A stretch of DNA of 64,000 nt from Muribaculum sp. (GCA_009775095.1 VSOZ01000001.1:295779-359778); one strand, 5' to 3'; shown: positions 24,662-33,459, numbered from the stretch's first letter. A program made the numbers and translations. The notes: a model not told the origin generated them from the sequence alone.

Positions 24662-27451
24662 TCAGTGAGCCTCCAGCCAGTTCCGACCGGTTCCGGCCGA
24701 TACAACAAGCGGCACACGCCCCTTGTAAGCCCCTGACATCAGTCGGGTCACAATCTCCTGAACCTGCGCAAGCTCGTCGGGCACCACATTGAATATGAGT
24801 TCGTCATGAACCTGCATTATCATCTTTGACTTAAGCCCTGTCTTGGCAAACTCGTCGGCGATATTGACCATTGCCAGTTTTATTATATCGGCGGCCGAGC
24901 CCTGTATAGGAGCGTTTACAGCATTGCGCTCGGCATATCCGCGCACTACCGCATTGCGTGAATTTATATCGGGCAGCATGCGCTTGCGCCCCATTATGGT
25001 CGTCACATAACCGTCGGACCGTGCCTTCTCTATCGCGTCATTTATATAGTCCTTTATGTGCGGATAGGTACGGAAATATCCCTCTATAAGCTCCTTGGCC
25101 TCATATCGCGGTATACGCAACCGTTGTGCGAGTCCGAAAGCCGATATGCCGTAAATTATGCCGAAGTTGGCAGTTTTGGCACGACGGCGCTGCTCCTCGG
25201 TGACATCCGACAGATTCTCATGATATATCTTGGCCGCAGTCGACTGATGTATGTCGGCATTGGCCACAAAAGCCTCTATCATGTCCTTGTCACCGCTTAT
25301 ATCGGCTATGACACGGAGCTCTATCTGCGAGTAGTCGGCGCTCATAAACAGGTCGCCCTTGTCGGCGATAAACGCACGTCGTATCTCACGGCCCTCCTCG
25401 GTGCGTATAGGTATATTCTGCAGATTGGGGTTCGCGGAAGATATGCGACCCGTAGCGGTGACAGTCTGATTGTAAGTGGTGTGTATTTTGCCCGTGCTCG
25501 GATTGACAAGCGCCGGCAACGCGTCGACATACGTGGCGAGCAACTTGCGCATACCCCTTATGTCTAATATCAGATCCACAATAGGATGAGCGTCGCGATA
25601 CTTTTCAAGTATCTCCTCGGTTGTAGAATAAGCCCCGCGCTTGGTGCGTTTGGCGTTAGGATCGAGTTTCAGCCACTCAAACAGCACACTGCCCACCTGT
25701 GTCGGAGAGCTGACATTAAATACTCCTCCCGCAAGGTCATAAGCACGATGCTCCATCTCGTGAAGACGAGCGGTAAACTTACGCGACAGCTCGGCAAGTA
25801 CATGTACATCCACTCTTACTCCGGTCCACTCCATATCGGCAAGCACCTTTATCAACGGCAACTCTATGTCTGTCATAAGATGACATAGCCCCGAAGCGGC
25901 TATATCGGCTGATAGTCGTCCATAAAGACGCAGTGTCACGTCGGCAGTTTCGCAGAAAAGCATTATCTCTTCACCGGGCACTATCTTTCCCGCCGACTTC
26001 CTGCGTACCGGCTCCTCCTCCGCATATTCGAGAGTCTTGTAATCGAGATACGCGAGAGCCACACGCGGCAGAGAATGATTCATCTCAGGCTCAAGAAGAT
26101 AGTGAGCAACCGAAGTGTCGTAATACTGTGATGACCAATAAATGCCTTCACGACGCAATAATATGAGATCACGTTTTATATCATGGCTCACAACAGTAAG
26201 CGAAGGTGTAGTAAACAACGGAGTTATAGCATCCAATACCTGACGGCGTTGCTCCGGAAATACCGGCATGGCGACATACCGCGCTGCACCGGTTTCGGTA
26301 GTGAACGCAAGACCCTGCCATGAAGCAGTCATGGCCTCGGCACCGGTAACATAGAACGATACACCTACAAATCGGGAATTTACGGCATCGGCCACAGACC
26401 GCGATATATCTTCTATTGAGGATAGCTCTTTATAGGACACCTGCATGTCAGCCAATGATGTCGTTGACTTGTCATGTAGCGTTACAGCCTCATCAATGTT
26501 GTCAAACAACGATGGCATTACGCCGTCACGTTTAGAGGGCGACGTATCTGTAACACCCTCACTTTCTTCACCACCGGAAGCGGGACCAAGTTTTTTAAGA
26601 AACGTACGAAACTCAAGTTCGGTAAATACCTTACGTAAGGTGTTTACATCTCGTTCACCACGCTTCAGAGCATCCAAGTCAAGGTCCACAGGCACATCGG
26701 TCTTTATCGTGGCAAGAAACTTGGAGAATTTTATCTGCTCGGCATTGTCCGTTATTTTCTTCTGTACGGCACCTTTGAGGTCGCCCACATGCTTGATAAG
26801 ATTTTCCACGCTTCCCCATATTGATATCAGTTTGGAAGCTGTCTTCTGTCCCACTCCCGGACATCCGGGTATGTTGTCCACGGCGTCGCCTTCAAGGGCA
26901 AGTATGTCTATGACCTGCAAGGGCGAGTCTATGCCGTACTTTTCGCATATCTCCTTAGGACCGCGTATCTCCATGTCGCTCCCGCGCTGTCCGGGCTTGA
27001 CTATGAGTACATTGTCGGTCACCAGCTGTCCGTAGTCCTTGTCGGGAGTCATCATATATGTTATCAGTCCGCTTTGCTCGGCCTTACGCGACAAAGTGCC
27101 TATCACATCGTCGGCCTCATAGCCGGGGACCTCAACCACCGGTATTCCGTAAGCCTTCACGATATCTTTTATATAAGGAAGTGACATGGTTATGTCCTCG
27201 GGCTGCTTGTCGCGCTGAGCCTTATACTCCGGATAAGCCTCATGACGAAACGTCGGCCCCGACGGATCAAAGCACACAGCTATATGAGTGGGGTTTTCAC
27301 GACGCAACACCTCGTCAAGGGTATTGACAAAACCGAAAACGGCCGAAGTGTTAAAGCCGTGTGCGGTAAGGCGCGGAGCTCTTATAAGTGCATAATAAGC
27401 CCGGTATATCAATGCATAAGCATCAAGTAAAAACAGTTTGTTATCAGCCAT
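24662..27451 (-). CDS. polA: DNA polymerase I with degenerate proofreading domain
   Basis: A 929-residue replication and repair polymerase. The 5'-3' exonuclease domain is intact (LLDAYALIYRAYYAL, GYEADDVIGTLSRKA, MMTPDKDYGQLV). Polymerase motifs A (SADYSQIELRVIA), B (RRRAKTANFGIIYG) and C (QVHDELIF) are present. The 3'-5' exonuclease domain has the fold but lacks metal ligands: Exo I DTE is replaced by SFY near residue 366, and the Exo III aspartate is threonine (FCETADVTL, near 503). Only the Exo II aspartate (DIKRD) remains, so it probably cannot proofread. The TTG at 27454 is adjacent to the ATG at 27451, which is preferred. It is convergent with the WYL gene. Confidence 0.96.
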   Translation of the reverse strand: MADNKLFLLDAYALIYRAYYALIRAPRLTAHGFNTSAVFGFVNTLDEVLRRENPTHIAVCFDPSGPTFRHEAYPEYKAQRDKQPEDITMSLPYIKDIVKAYGIPVVEVPGYEADDVIGTLSRKAEQSGLITYMMTPDKDYGQLVTDNVLIVKPGQRGSDMEIRGPKEICEKYGIDSPLQVIDILALEGDAVDNIPGCPGVGQKTASKLISIWGSVENLIKHVGDLKGAVQKKITDNAEQIKFSKFLATIKTDVPVDLDLDALKRGERDVNTLRKVFTELEFRTFLKKLGPASGGEESEGVTDTSPSKRDGVMPSLFDNIDEAVTLHDKSTTSLADMQVSYKELSSIEDISRSVADAVNSRFVGVSFYVTGAEAMTASWQGLAFTTETGAARYVAMPVFPEQRRQVLDAITPLFTTPSLTVVSHDIKRDLILLRREGIYWSSQYYDTSVAHYLLEPEMNHSLPRVALAYLDYKTLEYAEEEPVRRKSAGKIVPGEEIMLFCETADVTLRLYGRLSADIAASGLCHLMTDIELPLIKVLADMEWTGVRVDVHVLAELSRKFTARLHEMEHRAYDLAGGVFNVSSPTQVGSVLFEWLKLDPNAKRTKRGAYSTTEEILEKYRDAHPIVDLILDIRGMRKLLATYVDALPALVNPSTGKIHTTYNQTVTATGRISSANPNLQNIPIRTEEGREIRRAFIADKGDLFMSADYSQIELRVIADISGDKDMIEAFVANADIHQSTAAKIYHENLSDVTEEQRRRAKTANFGIIYGISAFGLAQRLRIPRYEAKELIEGYFRTYPHIKDYINDAIEKARSDGYVTTIMGRKRMLPDINSRNAVVRGYAERNAVNAPIQGSAADIIKLAMVNIADEFAKTGLKSKMIMQVHDELIFNVVPDELAQVQEIVTRLMSGAYKGRVPLVVSAGTGRNWLEAH

Positions 27452-27544
27452 CAAGTAGGTATATTAATATATCGATAATAAATTACAGCATAAATATAGC
27501 TATAAATTGTAACTTTTACTAATTTTGCACAACAATTTGCCGAC

Positions 27545-28519
27545 ATGACGATTTTAGATAACATCCAACATACAATCGCCCCCGAACTACGACAGCTCAA
27601 CACGTGCATGGTCGATACACTGTCCACATCCAACGAGATGATGAACGAGATAGTCGGCAACTATCTTAAAACAAAAGGAAAACAGATACGTCCTATACTT
27701 GTCATACTGAGCGCCAAACTGCTCGGTGACATCAACGACGTGACCATATCGGCCGCTGCAGCGATAGAGATGCTTCACAATGCATCGCTAATACATGACG
27801 ACGTAGTCGACGACACCCACACCCGTCGCAACCGCCCCACGATAAACGCGATCTGGGACAATCATATAGCCGTACTCACGGGCGACTTCTTCACTTCTTG
27901 CTCGCTACGGCAGGCAGTGGCTACCGACGACCTGCGTATCATAAACACAATAGCCGACCTCGGACGCACACTGTCGCTCGGCGAAATCGATCAGATAAGC
28001 AAGGCACAACGTCACATACTTGACGAAAAAGCATACCTTAATATAATAGGCAAAAAGACGGCATCGCTTTTCGTGGCATGTACAAAAATGGGCGGATACT
28101 CCGTCAATGCTTCTGACAGCGACATAGACCGTCTCGGGCGCTTCGCATGGCTCTTCGGACAGTGCTTCCAGATACGCGACGATATTTTTGATTATTTCGC
28201 CGACGACAGCATAGGCAAACCCACCGGCAACGACCTGCGCGAAGGCAAAGTAACACTGCCGTTGCTCTACGCCTTGTCGCGCAATGACCTGCCTGAGCGC
28301 GACAACATGTACCGACTCGTTTGCAACGACTCCCTAAGCTCGGGAGAGATAGCCCGCCTTATCGATTACGCCAAAGCCGCCGGCGGTATTGACTACGCTT
28401 ACCGGCGCATGGAAGAGCTCCGCGACGAGGCCGTACGCATAATCATGGAGTTTCCGGCTTCGGAAGTTCGTGACACATTCGTGTCGATGTTTGACTACAT
28501 CATCGCCCGAAATATGTAA
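27545..28519 (+). CDS. Polyprenyl diphosphate synthase (octaprenyl/menaquinone side-chain type)
   Basis: An all-trans polyprenyl synthase of 324 residues that makes the isoprenoid tail of menaquinone. The first aspartate-rich motif is LIHDDVVDD and the second is QIRDDIFDY; TKGKQIRP and GKVTLPLLYAL are the usual substrate-binding and C-terminal signatures. The length agrees with IspB-type enzymes. The ATG is preceded by a TAATTTTG box (27520-27527) and the gene is divergent from polA. A terminator follows. Confidence 0.93.
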   Translation: MTILDNIQHTIAPELRQLNTCMVDTLSTSNEMMNEIVGNYLKTKGKQIRPILVILSAKLLGDINDVTISAAAAIEMLHNASLIHDDVVDDTHTRRNRPTINAIWDNHIAVLTGDFFTSCSLRQAVATDDLRIINTIADLGRTLSLGEIDQISKAQRHILDEKAYLNIIGKKTASLFVACTKMGGYSVNASDSDIDRLGRFAWLFGQCFQIRDDIFDYFADDSIGKPTGNDLREGKVTLPLLYALSRNDLPERDNMYRLVCNDSLSSGEIARLIDYAKAAGGIDYAYRRMEELRDEAVRIIMEFPASEVRDTFVSMFDYIIARNM

Positions 28520-28538
28520 TTGGTCCGCATCTTGTAAT

Positions 28539-28566
28539 AAAAAATGCGCGGCATACTGCATTTTTT
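28539..28566 (+). terminator. Terminator of the polyprenyl synthase gene
   Basis: AAAAAATGC (28539-28547) pairs with GCATTTTTT (28558-28566) round a ten-base loop. The A-rich and T-rich arms mean it could work in both directions. Confidence 0.7.
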
Positions 28567-28577
28567 AGCACTAAATG

Positions 28578-28608
28578 TTGCATAATAAAAAAATTGAGCG
28601 TAATTTTG
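28578..28608 (+). promoter_or_regulatory. Promoter of the tRNA-Asn pair
   Basis: TTG (28578-28580), a 20-nt spacer and TAATTTTG (28601-28608) match the Bacteroidetes consensus. The expected transcription start is near 28614, about 38 nt before the first tRNA. Confidence 0.65.
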
Positions 28609-28651
28609 CATCGCAATTTCCGAAAAGTCGGAAACAAAGCAATCTTTCAAT

Positions 28652-28725
28652 GCTTCAATAGCTCAGTCGGTTAGAGCATCTGACTGTTAATCAGAGGGTC
28701 GTTGGTTCGAGTCCATCTTGAAGCG
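28652..28725 (+). tRNA. tRNA-Asn (anticodon GTT), copy 1
   Basis: A 74-nt cloverleaf. The acceptor stem is GCTTCAA with TTGAAGC plus discriminator G, the anticodon loop is CTGTTAA with GTT, and the T loop is TTCGAGT. CCA is not encoded. An identical copy begins 99 nt later. Confidence 0.96.
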
Positions 28726-28750
28726 CAAAGGAAGGCAATTAACATACAAT

Positions 28751-28824
28751 GCTTCAATAGCTCAGTCGGTTAGAGCATCTGACTGTTAATCAGAGGGTCG
28801 TTGGTTCGAGTCCATCTTGAAGCG
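28751..28824 (+). tRNA. tRNA-Asn (anticodon GTT), copy 2
   Basis: Identical in all 74 positions to the copy at 28652 and followed closely by a strong terminator. The two are evidently made from one precursor. Confidence 0.96.
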
Positions 28825-28839
28825 CAATTCCTTCCCCGA

Positions 28840-28871
28840 AGTCCGTTCACCAAAATGAACGGACTTTTTTT
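28840..28871 (+). terminator. Terminator of the tRNA-Asn operon
   Basis: AGTCCGTTCA (28840-28849) and TGAACGGACT (28856-28865) form a perfect 10-bp stem followed by six more T residues. Confidence 0.9.
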
Positions 28872-28898
28872 GTTAACAACAACCGGACTCAGGAGCAA

Positions 28899-29114
28899 AA
28901 CGGATCAGATGCAAAATCCGGTTGAAGTGTTAATATCCTGTCGGATATCCGTCGCGATGTCTTGCTGTCACGGATATGCGGTGACATTTCCCGAAGATGA
29001 TTGGCATGACGAGTCGGACACCCCGCGACATACCCGGATGGCCATGCGGGTACCGCCGTACTGCCGCCGGCCCTACAAACACAGCTGTTTTTAACAACCG
29101 TTTTTTACATTGAT
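28899..29114 (+). repeat. Dispersed intergenic repeat, copy A
   Basis: This non-coding stretch behind the tRNA-Asn operon is related to 33634-33804. Both begin with a GTCAGATGCAAAATCCGG-like block. They share CGGATGGCCAT and GGCCCTACAAACACAG, and both end in a TTTTTAACAACCG, T-run, ACATTGAT block. The middles have diverged and differ in length (about 216 versus 171 bases). The copy abuts the end of the C10 peptidase gene. No convincing coding capacity is seen. Confidence 0.7.
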
Positions 29115-30922
29115 TAGCACCCGCTTACCGATACCTTCTTGGAGCGATTGCCGCAACGTACTACATAGATGCCGGGCGTAAGCGATATCACGGCTTCATC
29201 CGACGAAGCTCTAACTTTACCGACAAGCACTCCGCGCAAATCATAAACCTCGATAATATCACCGTCAGCACCTGATACAATAACCTCAGAAGCACGGCTA
29301 TATACCTTGAAGCCATCATCGGCAACAACGCCCGGTAGCCCTGTAACCGGTCCTTCATTGCTATAAACATATTTGCCGTCAGACGTGACAGTCAGCGTCA
29401 CAAAACATTGGTCGGCTACAGGACACAGCATGCGTTCCCATCGTCCGGCTATACCTTTCCATGCCGGATACACCTTATAGCTTCCCGGTTGCAATCCGGT
29501 AACAATTGATGCCGGCAATCCTATGTTGTAGCCCGGCAGACTGCCGGTAGCTATATTGGCCGCTCCCCAATCAACTGTCCCGGAGGTCACAAAAGTGCCC
29601 GGTCCGACAGCATTAGACTTAACTATCTCTACACCGAGTTCGCCCTTAAACGCTTGCGGATAAAAGTTAAACACGCCGTCAGACGTATTGAACTTATTGT
29701 TCTCGTAAACAAACGCACCCCCGCTTAATATACATCCGTTACTTTTGCCCGTATCGGAAGCCGGCTTTATACCTATAATTATATCCTGTCCGTAATTAAA
29801 GCCGCCTATGTTGCCGCCGGTACCCTGCCCTTCCGGATTGAGAGCAGACAATGCGAAATAATCGTCATAATATCCGCCCCACCCCCAGTTGATATGAAAC
29901 AGCCCGTCGGCTCCGTATCCGTCACATACAAAGGCATGGCCCGCTCCCTCCTCGTTAGCGCCCGAATACAGTACCGGACGACCGCCGGCAATCTCTCCGT
30001 AAACTATATCCTCCCATTCTGACGTATAATAATAGTCACGCATCAACATACGCGCACCGCTGTCGTATTTAAAATAATTGATCAGCGCATAAGGCACCGC
30101 CAACGAATATGCACCGCTTTCGTCGGGCGAATATTTCATATGTACACCTACCCCGCAAGCCAGCATAAGATTGGCGACAGCCATTTTCTGCGAAAAACCG
30201 GGATTGCCCACTGAATAATCGTCAAGCATATTAGCCCATGCAAAAGTAGTGGTACCGTAATTAAACTGAACCTTTGAGGTCAGTCCGGCCAATGAGTAGG
30301 AATATGTTCCCGATCCGGTACCCTGCGGCCAATTATGGTAATTAACTATCTGTGCCATAGCCGTAGCTACACAGCCGGTCACCGATTTTCGTCCGCGAAA
30401 CGAAGGACACTGGTCATTGTACGGAGTTGTCTGATTCCACTTTGTGGTTACCAACGGAGCCACTTCGTTACGCTCCGCGCTCTCCCGCATGTCAGGCTCC
30501 CGCGTAAGCATCCCATCGGTTTCTGCAGGATTCTGCAGAAAAGCGGCAATCTCACGAACATACTCCCCGAGCCACCATTTCATGTTGGGAGGCATGGAAT
30601 CCGCATCAAATTTACCTTTAGAAGCATATCCCAGCACAGGACGCAATCTGTCGTCGCCCGACACTACCACATAGCCGCCGTCGGTACCGCGGTCAAAAAC
30701 ATAATATGCATTCTCGTCAGCAACAACATCAGGCACCGCAGCAGAATATACAAGCTTCATCTCCGATACGGCGCTTCGCGACACTCCACTTTTCGCCATG
30801 GTCTTCAAGGCAAACTGCTCGGCGAGAGCCGAAGCCTCATTTACAGTAATCTGACGCGCATTAACACTTATAGCAGTCGACAACAATATCGGCAAAGTCG
30901 CGTCCAACAAAAATCTCTTCAT
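29114..30922 (-). CDS. C10 family (streptopain-like) cysteine protease with sorting-type C-terminus
   Basis: A secreted protease precursor of 602 residues. A signal peptide (to about 22) is followed by an inhibitory Spi/C10 propeptide (about 25-130, VVVSGDDRLRPVLGYASKG). The peptidase domain has the nucleophile C184 in SVTGCVATAMAQ and H329 in GAGHAFVCDGYG, then FHINWGWGG. A beta-rich middle region leads to a C-terminal module of about 65 residues (DIIEVYDLRGVLVGKV, LTPGIYVVRCG, KVSVSG) that resembles type IX secretion type A sorting domains. Related enzymes are the streptococcal SpeB and Porphyromonas periodontain families. It could digest host or dietary protein at the cell surface. Confidence 0.9.
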   Translation of the reverse strand: MKRFLLDATLPILLSTAISVNARQITVNEASALAEQFALKTMAKSGVSRSAVSEMKLVYSAAVPDVVADENAYYVFDRGTDGGYVVVSGDDRLRPVLGYASKGKFDADSMPPNMKWWLGEYVREIAAFLQNPAETDGMLTREPDMRESAERNEVAPLVTTKWNQTTPYNDQCPSFRGRKSVTGCVATAMAQIVNYHNWPQGTGSGTYSYSLAGLTSKVQFNYGTTTFAWANMLDDYSVGNPGFSQKMAVANLMLACGVGVHMKYSPDESGAYSLAVPYALINYFKYDSGARMLMRDYYYTSEWEDIVYGEIAGGRPVLYSGANEEGAGHAFVCDGYGADGLFHINWGWGGYYDDYFALSALNPEGQGTGGNIGGFNYGQDIIIGIKPASDTGKSNGCILSGGAFVYENNKFNTSDGVFNFYPQAFKGELGVEIVKSNAVGPGTFVTSGTVDWGAANIATGSLPGYNIGLPASIVTGLQPGSYKVYPAWKGIAGRWERMLCPVADQCFVTLTVTSDGKYVYSNEGPVTGLPGVVADDGFKVYSRASEVIVSGADGDIIEVYDLRGVLVGKVRASSDEAVISLTPGIYVVRCGNRSKKVSVSGC

Positions 30923-31013
30923 ACTTCTTCCTTAAAATGTACTAATCCATAGCAATATATGTTGATTCTCGGACTATACATCCGCAAAAGTAATGAATTT
31001 TTCTTAACAACGC

Positions 31014-31043
31014 TTGCCATTATTGAAAAAAGCAGTAACTTTG
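31014..31043 (+). promoter_or_regulatory. Promoter of the SRP RNA gene
   Basis: TTG (31014-31016), a 19-nt spacer and TAACTTTG (31036-31043) form a good Bacteroidetes promoter. The RNA would begin about 5 nt downstream, at the GGG of the terminal stem. Confidence 0.65.
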
Positions 31044-31047
31044 CAAC

Positions 31048-31151
31048 GGGTAAGTCCTACACGACCAGCTCCCCGGGAACTCCGCCAGGCCTTGACCGGA
31101 GCAACGGTACCGGGTTGTAGCGGTGCGATGTAGTAAGCTTGCCCTTTTTTT
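31048..31151 (+). ncRNA. ffs: Signal recognition particle RNA (4.5S type)
   Basis: An RNA of about 100 nt closed by the terminal helix GGGTAAG with CTTGCCC and followed by a T-run that can terminate transcription. The apical region GCCAGGCCTTGACCGGAGCA fits SRP domain IV, with its CAGG and AGCA internal-loop strands that bind Ffh. Position, size and the good promoter agree. It has no protein-coding potential. Confidence 0.85.
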
Positions 31152-31261
31152 GTACCCATACCATCACTAACACCGTTAAGGCGGATCAGGGGTCAGCGGC
31201 ACTATATCGGTTGATATGTTAAATTTATCATTTTGATTAAACACAATCTTTAACTATTGCT

Positions 31262-31419
31262 AATTAAACAATAGTCCGATGTACAACGTTTTACAGACAA
31301 AGGACTGAAAGACAGCGAGAGATAGCAATCTCAAAACAGACGGATGAAATCGCCGTCGTCGATGTCTGAGTATACAGATATGAACAACGCGGTTGGCCGA
31401 CGAGTCAATCGCGTTTTTT
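31262..31419 (+). ncRNA. Candidate structured RNA ending in an intrinsic terminator
   Basis: The space between the SRP RNA and recO has no credible gene on the plus strand, yet ends in a strong plus-strand terminator. Upstream of it several helices can form: AGTCC/GGACT, GAGAT/ATCTC and CAGAC/GTCTG. The 5' end is unknown and no good promoter box was found, so the boundaries are provisional. It could be an independent small RNA, or a read-through tail of the SRP transcript. I cannot match it to a known RNA family. Confidence 0.35.
31386..31419 (+). terminator. Plus-strand terminator before recO
   Basis: AACGCGGTTG (31386-31395) pairs with CAATCGCGTT (31406-31415) over ten positions (one G-U) and is followed by a T-run. 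The T-run is on the plus strand, so it does not belong to recO, which ends here from the other side. Confidence 0.75.
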
Positions 31420-31427
31420 AATTGTCA

Positions 31428-32156
31428 TCAGTCAAACAGCTCCTTCAATACCGCAAGCGAGTTAACAGACGACAGCGATGCATAATGCAGAGTATAATAC
31501 CGCATGACAACCTCAAGAATACGTCGGCGTTGAACGCGGTTAAGTCTAAAATGCCTTATATTCTCCCAGTTCATCCGCGAAAGTGCATATACCGCCGCGG
31601 CATCATCACCCTCCAAAAAATCACGATGAAGCGGTAGCGACATCCTGAACACACCGTCAACCATGTCAAACACCCGTCCCGGAGCATAGGTAGACATATC
31701 GGGTTCTATGCCTGTAAATCGGCCAAGCCCATACATGAACGCCACCGGAAAATTGGCGGTCGTCATATCATCGGCCGCGTCAAGAACACCCGTAGAATGA
31801 GCGATATAACTGTACAGCATATGATCTTCCTGACTTTCACGTAGTATTATACCGAGTACCTCGGCCAGAAACATAGCCACCGTTATCTTAACCGGGTGAC
31901 AGTATATATCATGGAGAGGCATGGACTGACGCACCTCACGCATGTTAAGTATGTCACGCCCCGGCTTCACATCAGCTACACATTCAAACAATGACATAGG
32001 CATAGTCAACGCTCTTTGCCGCGATGCCTCCCGCGACCTCGACGCCGACACAAGCAACGACACACGCCCCTGCTCGCGGCTGTACACCGTGACTATATTA
32101 TGACGGTCATTATACCTGACCGTGCGCAGCGCTATACAATGAAGCGATTTAAGCAT
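31428..32156 (-). CDS. recO: DNA repair protein RecO
   Basis: A 242-residue recombination mediator that works with RecF and RecR to load RecA. The N-terminal OB-fold (SLHCIALRTVRYNDRHNIVT, YSREQGRVSLLVSASRS) and helical C-terminal part (LAEVLGIILRESQ, FPVAFMYGLGRFTGIEP) follow the Bacteroidetes RecO pattern. The frame also opens at a TTG two codons earlier (32162); the ATG is preferred. Confidence 0.9.
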   Translation of the reverse strand: MLKSLHCIALRTVRYNDRHNIVTVYSREQGRVSLLVSASRSREASRQRALTMPMSLFECVADVKPGRDILNMREVRQSMPLHDIYCHPVKITVAMFLAEVLGIILRESQEDHMLYSYIAHSTGVLDAADDMTTANFPVAFMYGLGRFTGIEPDMSTYAPGRVFDMVDGVFRMSLPLHRDFLEGDDAAAVYALSRMNWENIRHFRLNRVQRRRILEVVMRYYTLHYASLSSVNSLAVLKELFD

Positions 32157-32260
32157 CAGCAATATTCATACCAATGACATGCCACCATGTCAATCAGATT
32201 AAATACATAAAAACTATCTGTCTCACAAATTTACGAATTTCCGTGTAATCCCGCTGACCT

Positions 32261-32292
32261 TTTGTAGGAATTAAGTTTTATTGCTAAATTTG
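32261..32292 (+). promoter_or_regulatory. Promoter of the YdeI-like gene
   Basis: TTTG (32261-32264), a 20-nt spacer and TAAATTTG (32285-32292) form a near-consensus promoter. Transcription would start near 32298, after the ATG at 32295, so translation should start at 32331. Confidence 0.7.
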
Positions 32293-32330
32293 TTATGTTA
32301 CTTCTTTTAAAGCATCCAATAACAAATGTA

Positions 32331-32900
32331 ATGACGCCACGGAACATACTTGACATAAGGACCCGTGATGATTTTCGCAGATGGTTAAGCGAGAATCATG
32401 ATACGGCGAAAGAGTGCTGGATTGTAGCCAAGCGCGGCAAAACTCCACCTGATGACGCCATATGGTACATTGATGCCGTAGAGGAGGCTCTTTGCTTCGG
32501 ATGGATAGACTCGACGCTTAAACGAGTGGACGGAGTAGCCCTGCAACGGTTCGGTCCCAGATCAAAATCAAGCAGTTGGACGGAGTTAAACAAAGAGCGC
32601 TGTCGCCGGCTTGAAAAACTCGGACTGATGACCGATGCGGGCCGCGCCGTATGCCCGGATCTCGACAAGGAATTTATAATTTTGCCGGAGATTATCGAAT
32701 GTTTCAAAACAGACCCTGAAGCGTGGGCCAATTTCACATCATCGCCTTCTTTGTATCAGCGCGTCAGAATTGACAATATACAGCGTGCCCTATCTCACAG
32801 GGCACTCTTCGAAAGCCGACTCCAAAAACTTATAGAAGCATGTCGACAAGACTGCCTTATCGGCGACTGGCACGACTGCGGCAGACTGTTGGATTACTGA
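32331..32900 (+). CDS. YdeI/OmpD-associated family protein
   Basis: A 189-residue cytoplasmic protein. The family signature is present as WLSENHDTAKECWIVAKRG, AVEEALCFGWIDSTLKRVDG and QRFGPRSKSSSWTELNKERC. Members are linked to bacteriocin or peptide resistance and to general stress, but no reaction is established. An ATG 12 codons upstream (32295) is in frame. It is rejected because the promoter (TTTG, 20 nt, TAAATTTG) would place the transcript start after it. Confidence 0.8.
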   Translation: MTPRNILDIRTRDDFRRWLSENHDTAKECWIVAKRGKTPPDDAIWYIDAVEEALCFGWIDSTLKRVDGVALQRFGPRSKSSSWTELNKERCRRLEKLGLMTDAGRAVCPDLDKEFIILPEIIECFKTDPEAWANFTSSPSLYQRVRIDNIQRALSHRALFESRLQKLIEACRQDCLIGDWHDCGRLLDY

Positions 32901-32989
32901 TTGCGCTGCCCTATTCCGCCGATTCGTATCCCTAAAAAGTTCTAAAATGATAGCTATATCAACATAAATGAGGGATTTATTGAAAAATA

Positions 32990-33021
32990 TTTGCGAGAGA
33001 AAAAAAAAGTCTCTATATTTG
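32990..33021 (+). promoter_or_regulatory. Promoter of the tRNA-Glu / rpsT unit
   Basis: TTTG (32990-32993), a 20-nt spacer and TATATTTG (33014-33021) match the Bacteroidetes consensus perfectly. The first tRNA begins 28 nt later. Confidence 0.75.
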
Positions 33022-33049
33022 CACTCGCTTTTGCGCCAAGCGCATTGTC

Positions 33050-33121
33050 GGCCCATTCGTCTATCGGTTAGGACGCAAGATTTTCATTCTTGAAAGAGGA
33101 GTTCGATTCTCCTATGGGCTA
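33050..33121 (+). tRNA. tRNA-Glu (anticodon TTC), copy 1
   Basis: A 72-nt cloverleaf. The acceptor is GGCCCAT with ATGGGCT (first pair G-U), the anticodon stem is CAAGA/TCTTG round TTTTCAT with TTC, and the T loop is TTCGATT. It is identical to the copy at 33460 and lies 36 nt upstream of rpsT. Confidence 0.95.
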
Positions 33122-33157
33122 CTCAAATTATAATAACAACAAAACGAACTTTTTATA

Positions 33158-33418
33158 ATGGCAAATCATAAGTCATCTATTAAGAGAATCCGTCAGACAG
33201 AGTCACGTAGACTCCGTAACCGCTACTACGCAAAGACCGCCCGCAACGCTGTGCGCCGTCTGCGCGCAATGACTGACAAGGCTGAAGCTACCGAAACTTA
33301 CAACAAGGTAAGCTCACTGCTTGACCGTCTTGCAAGAAAAGGTACTATCTCCAAAAACAAAGCCGGCAACCTCAAGAGCTCACTCGCTCGCCACATCAAC
33401 AAGCTTGCCAACGCTTAA
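33158..33418 (+). CDS. rpsT: 30S ribosomal protein S20
   Basis: An 86-residue, strongly basic protein that binds 16S rRNA early in 30S assembly. MANHKSSIKRIRQTESRRLR and the C-terminal helix NKAGNLKSSLARHINKLA are typical of S20, and the length is normal. It lies between two identical tRNA-Glu genes, 36 nt after the first and 41 nt before the second. All three probably share one transcript ending at the terminator near 33590. Confidence 0.97.
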   Translation: MANHKSSIKRIRQTESRRLRNRYYAKTARNAVRRLRAMTDKAEATETYNKVSSLLDRLARKGTISKNKAGNLKSSLARHINKLANA

Positions 33419-33459
33419 AAGGAGTATGTGTCCGCTCTGACGGAAACACAACCTTTTAC

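Noticed and set aside
28652..28824. tRNA-adjacent integration (attachment) site for a genomic island
   Set aside because: The tRNA-Asn copies are full-length tandem duplicates, and no integrase or partial 3'-tRNA repeat is seen nearby, so there is no evidence of an island.
28801..29094. Plus-strand frame of about 97 codons starting inside the second tRNA-Asn
   Set aside because: It begins within a tRNA and runs through a terminator and a repeat copy, and the product resembles no protein family.
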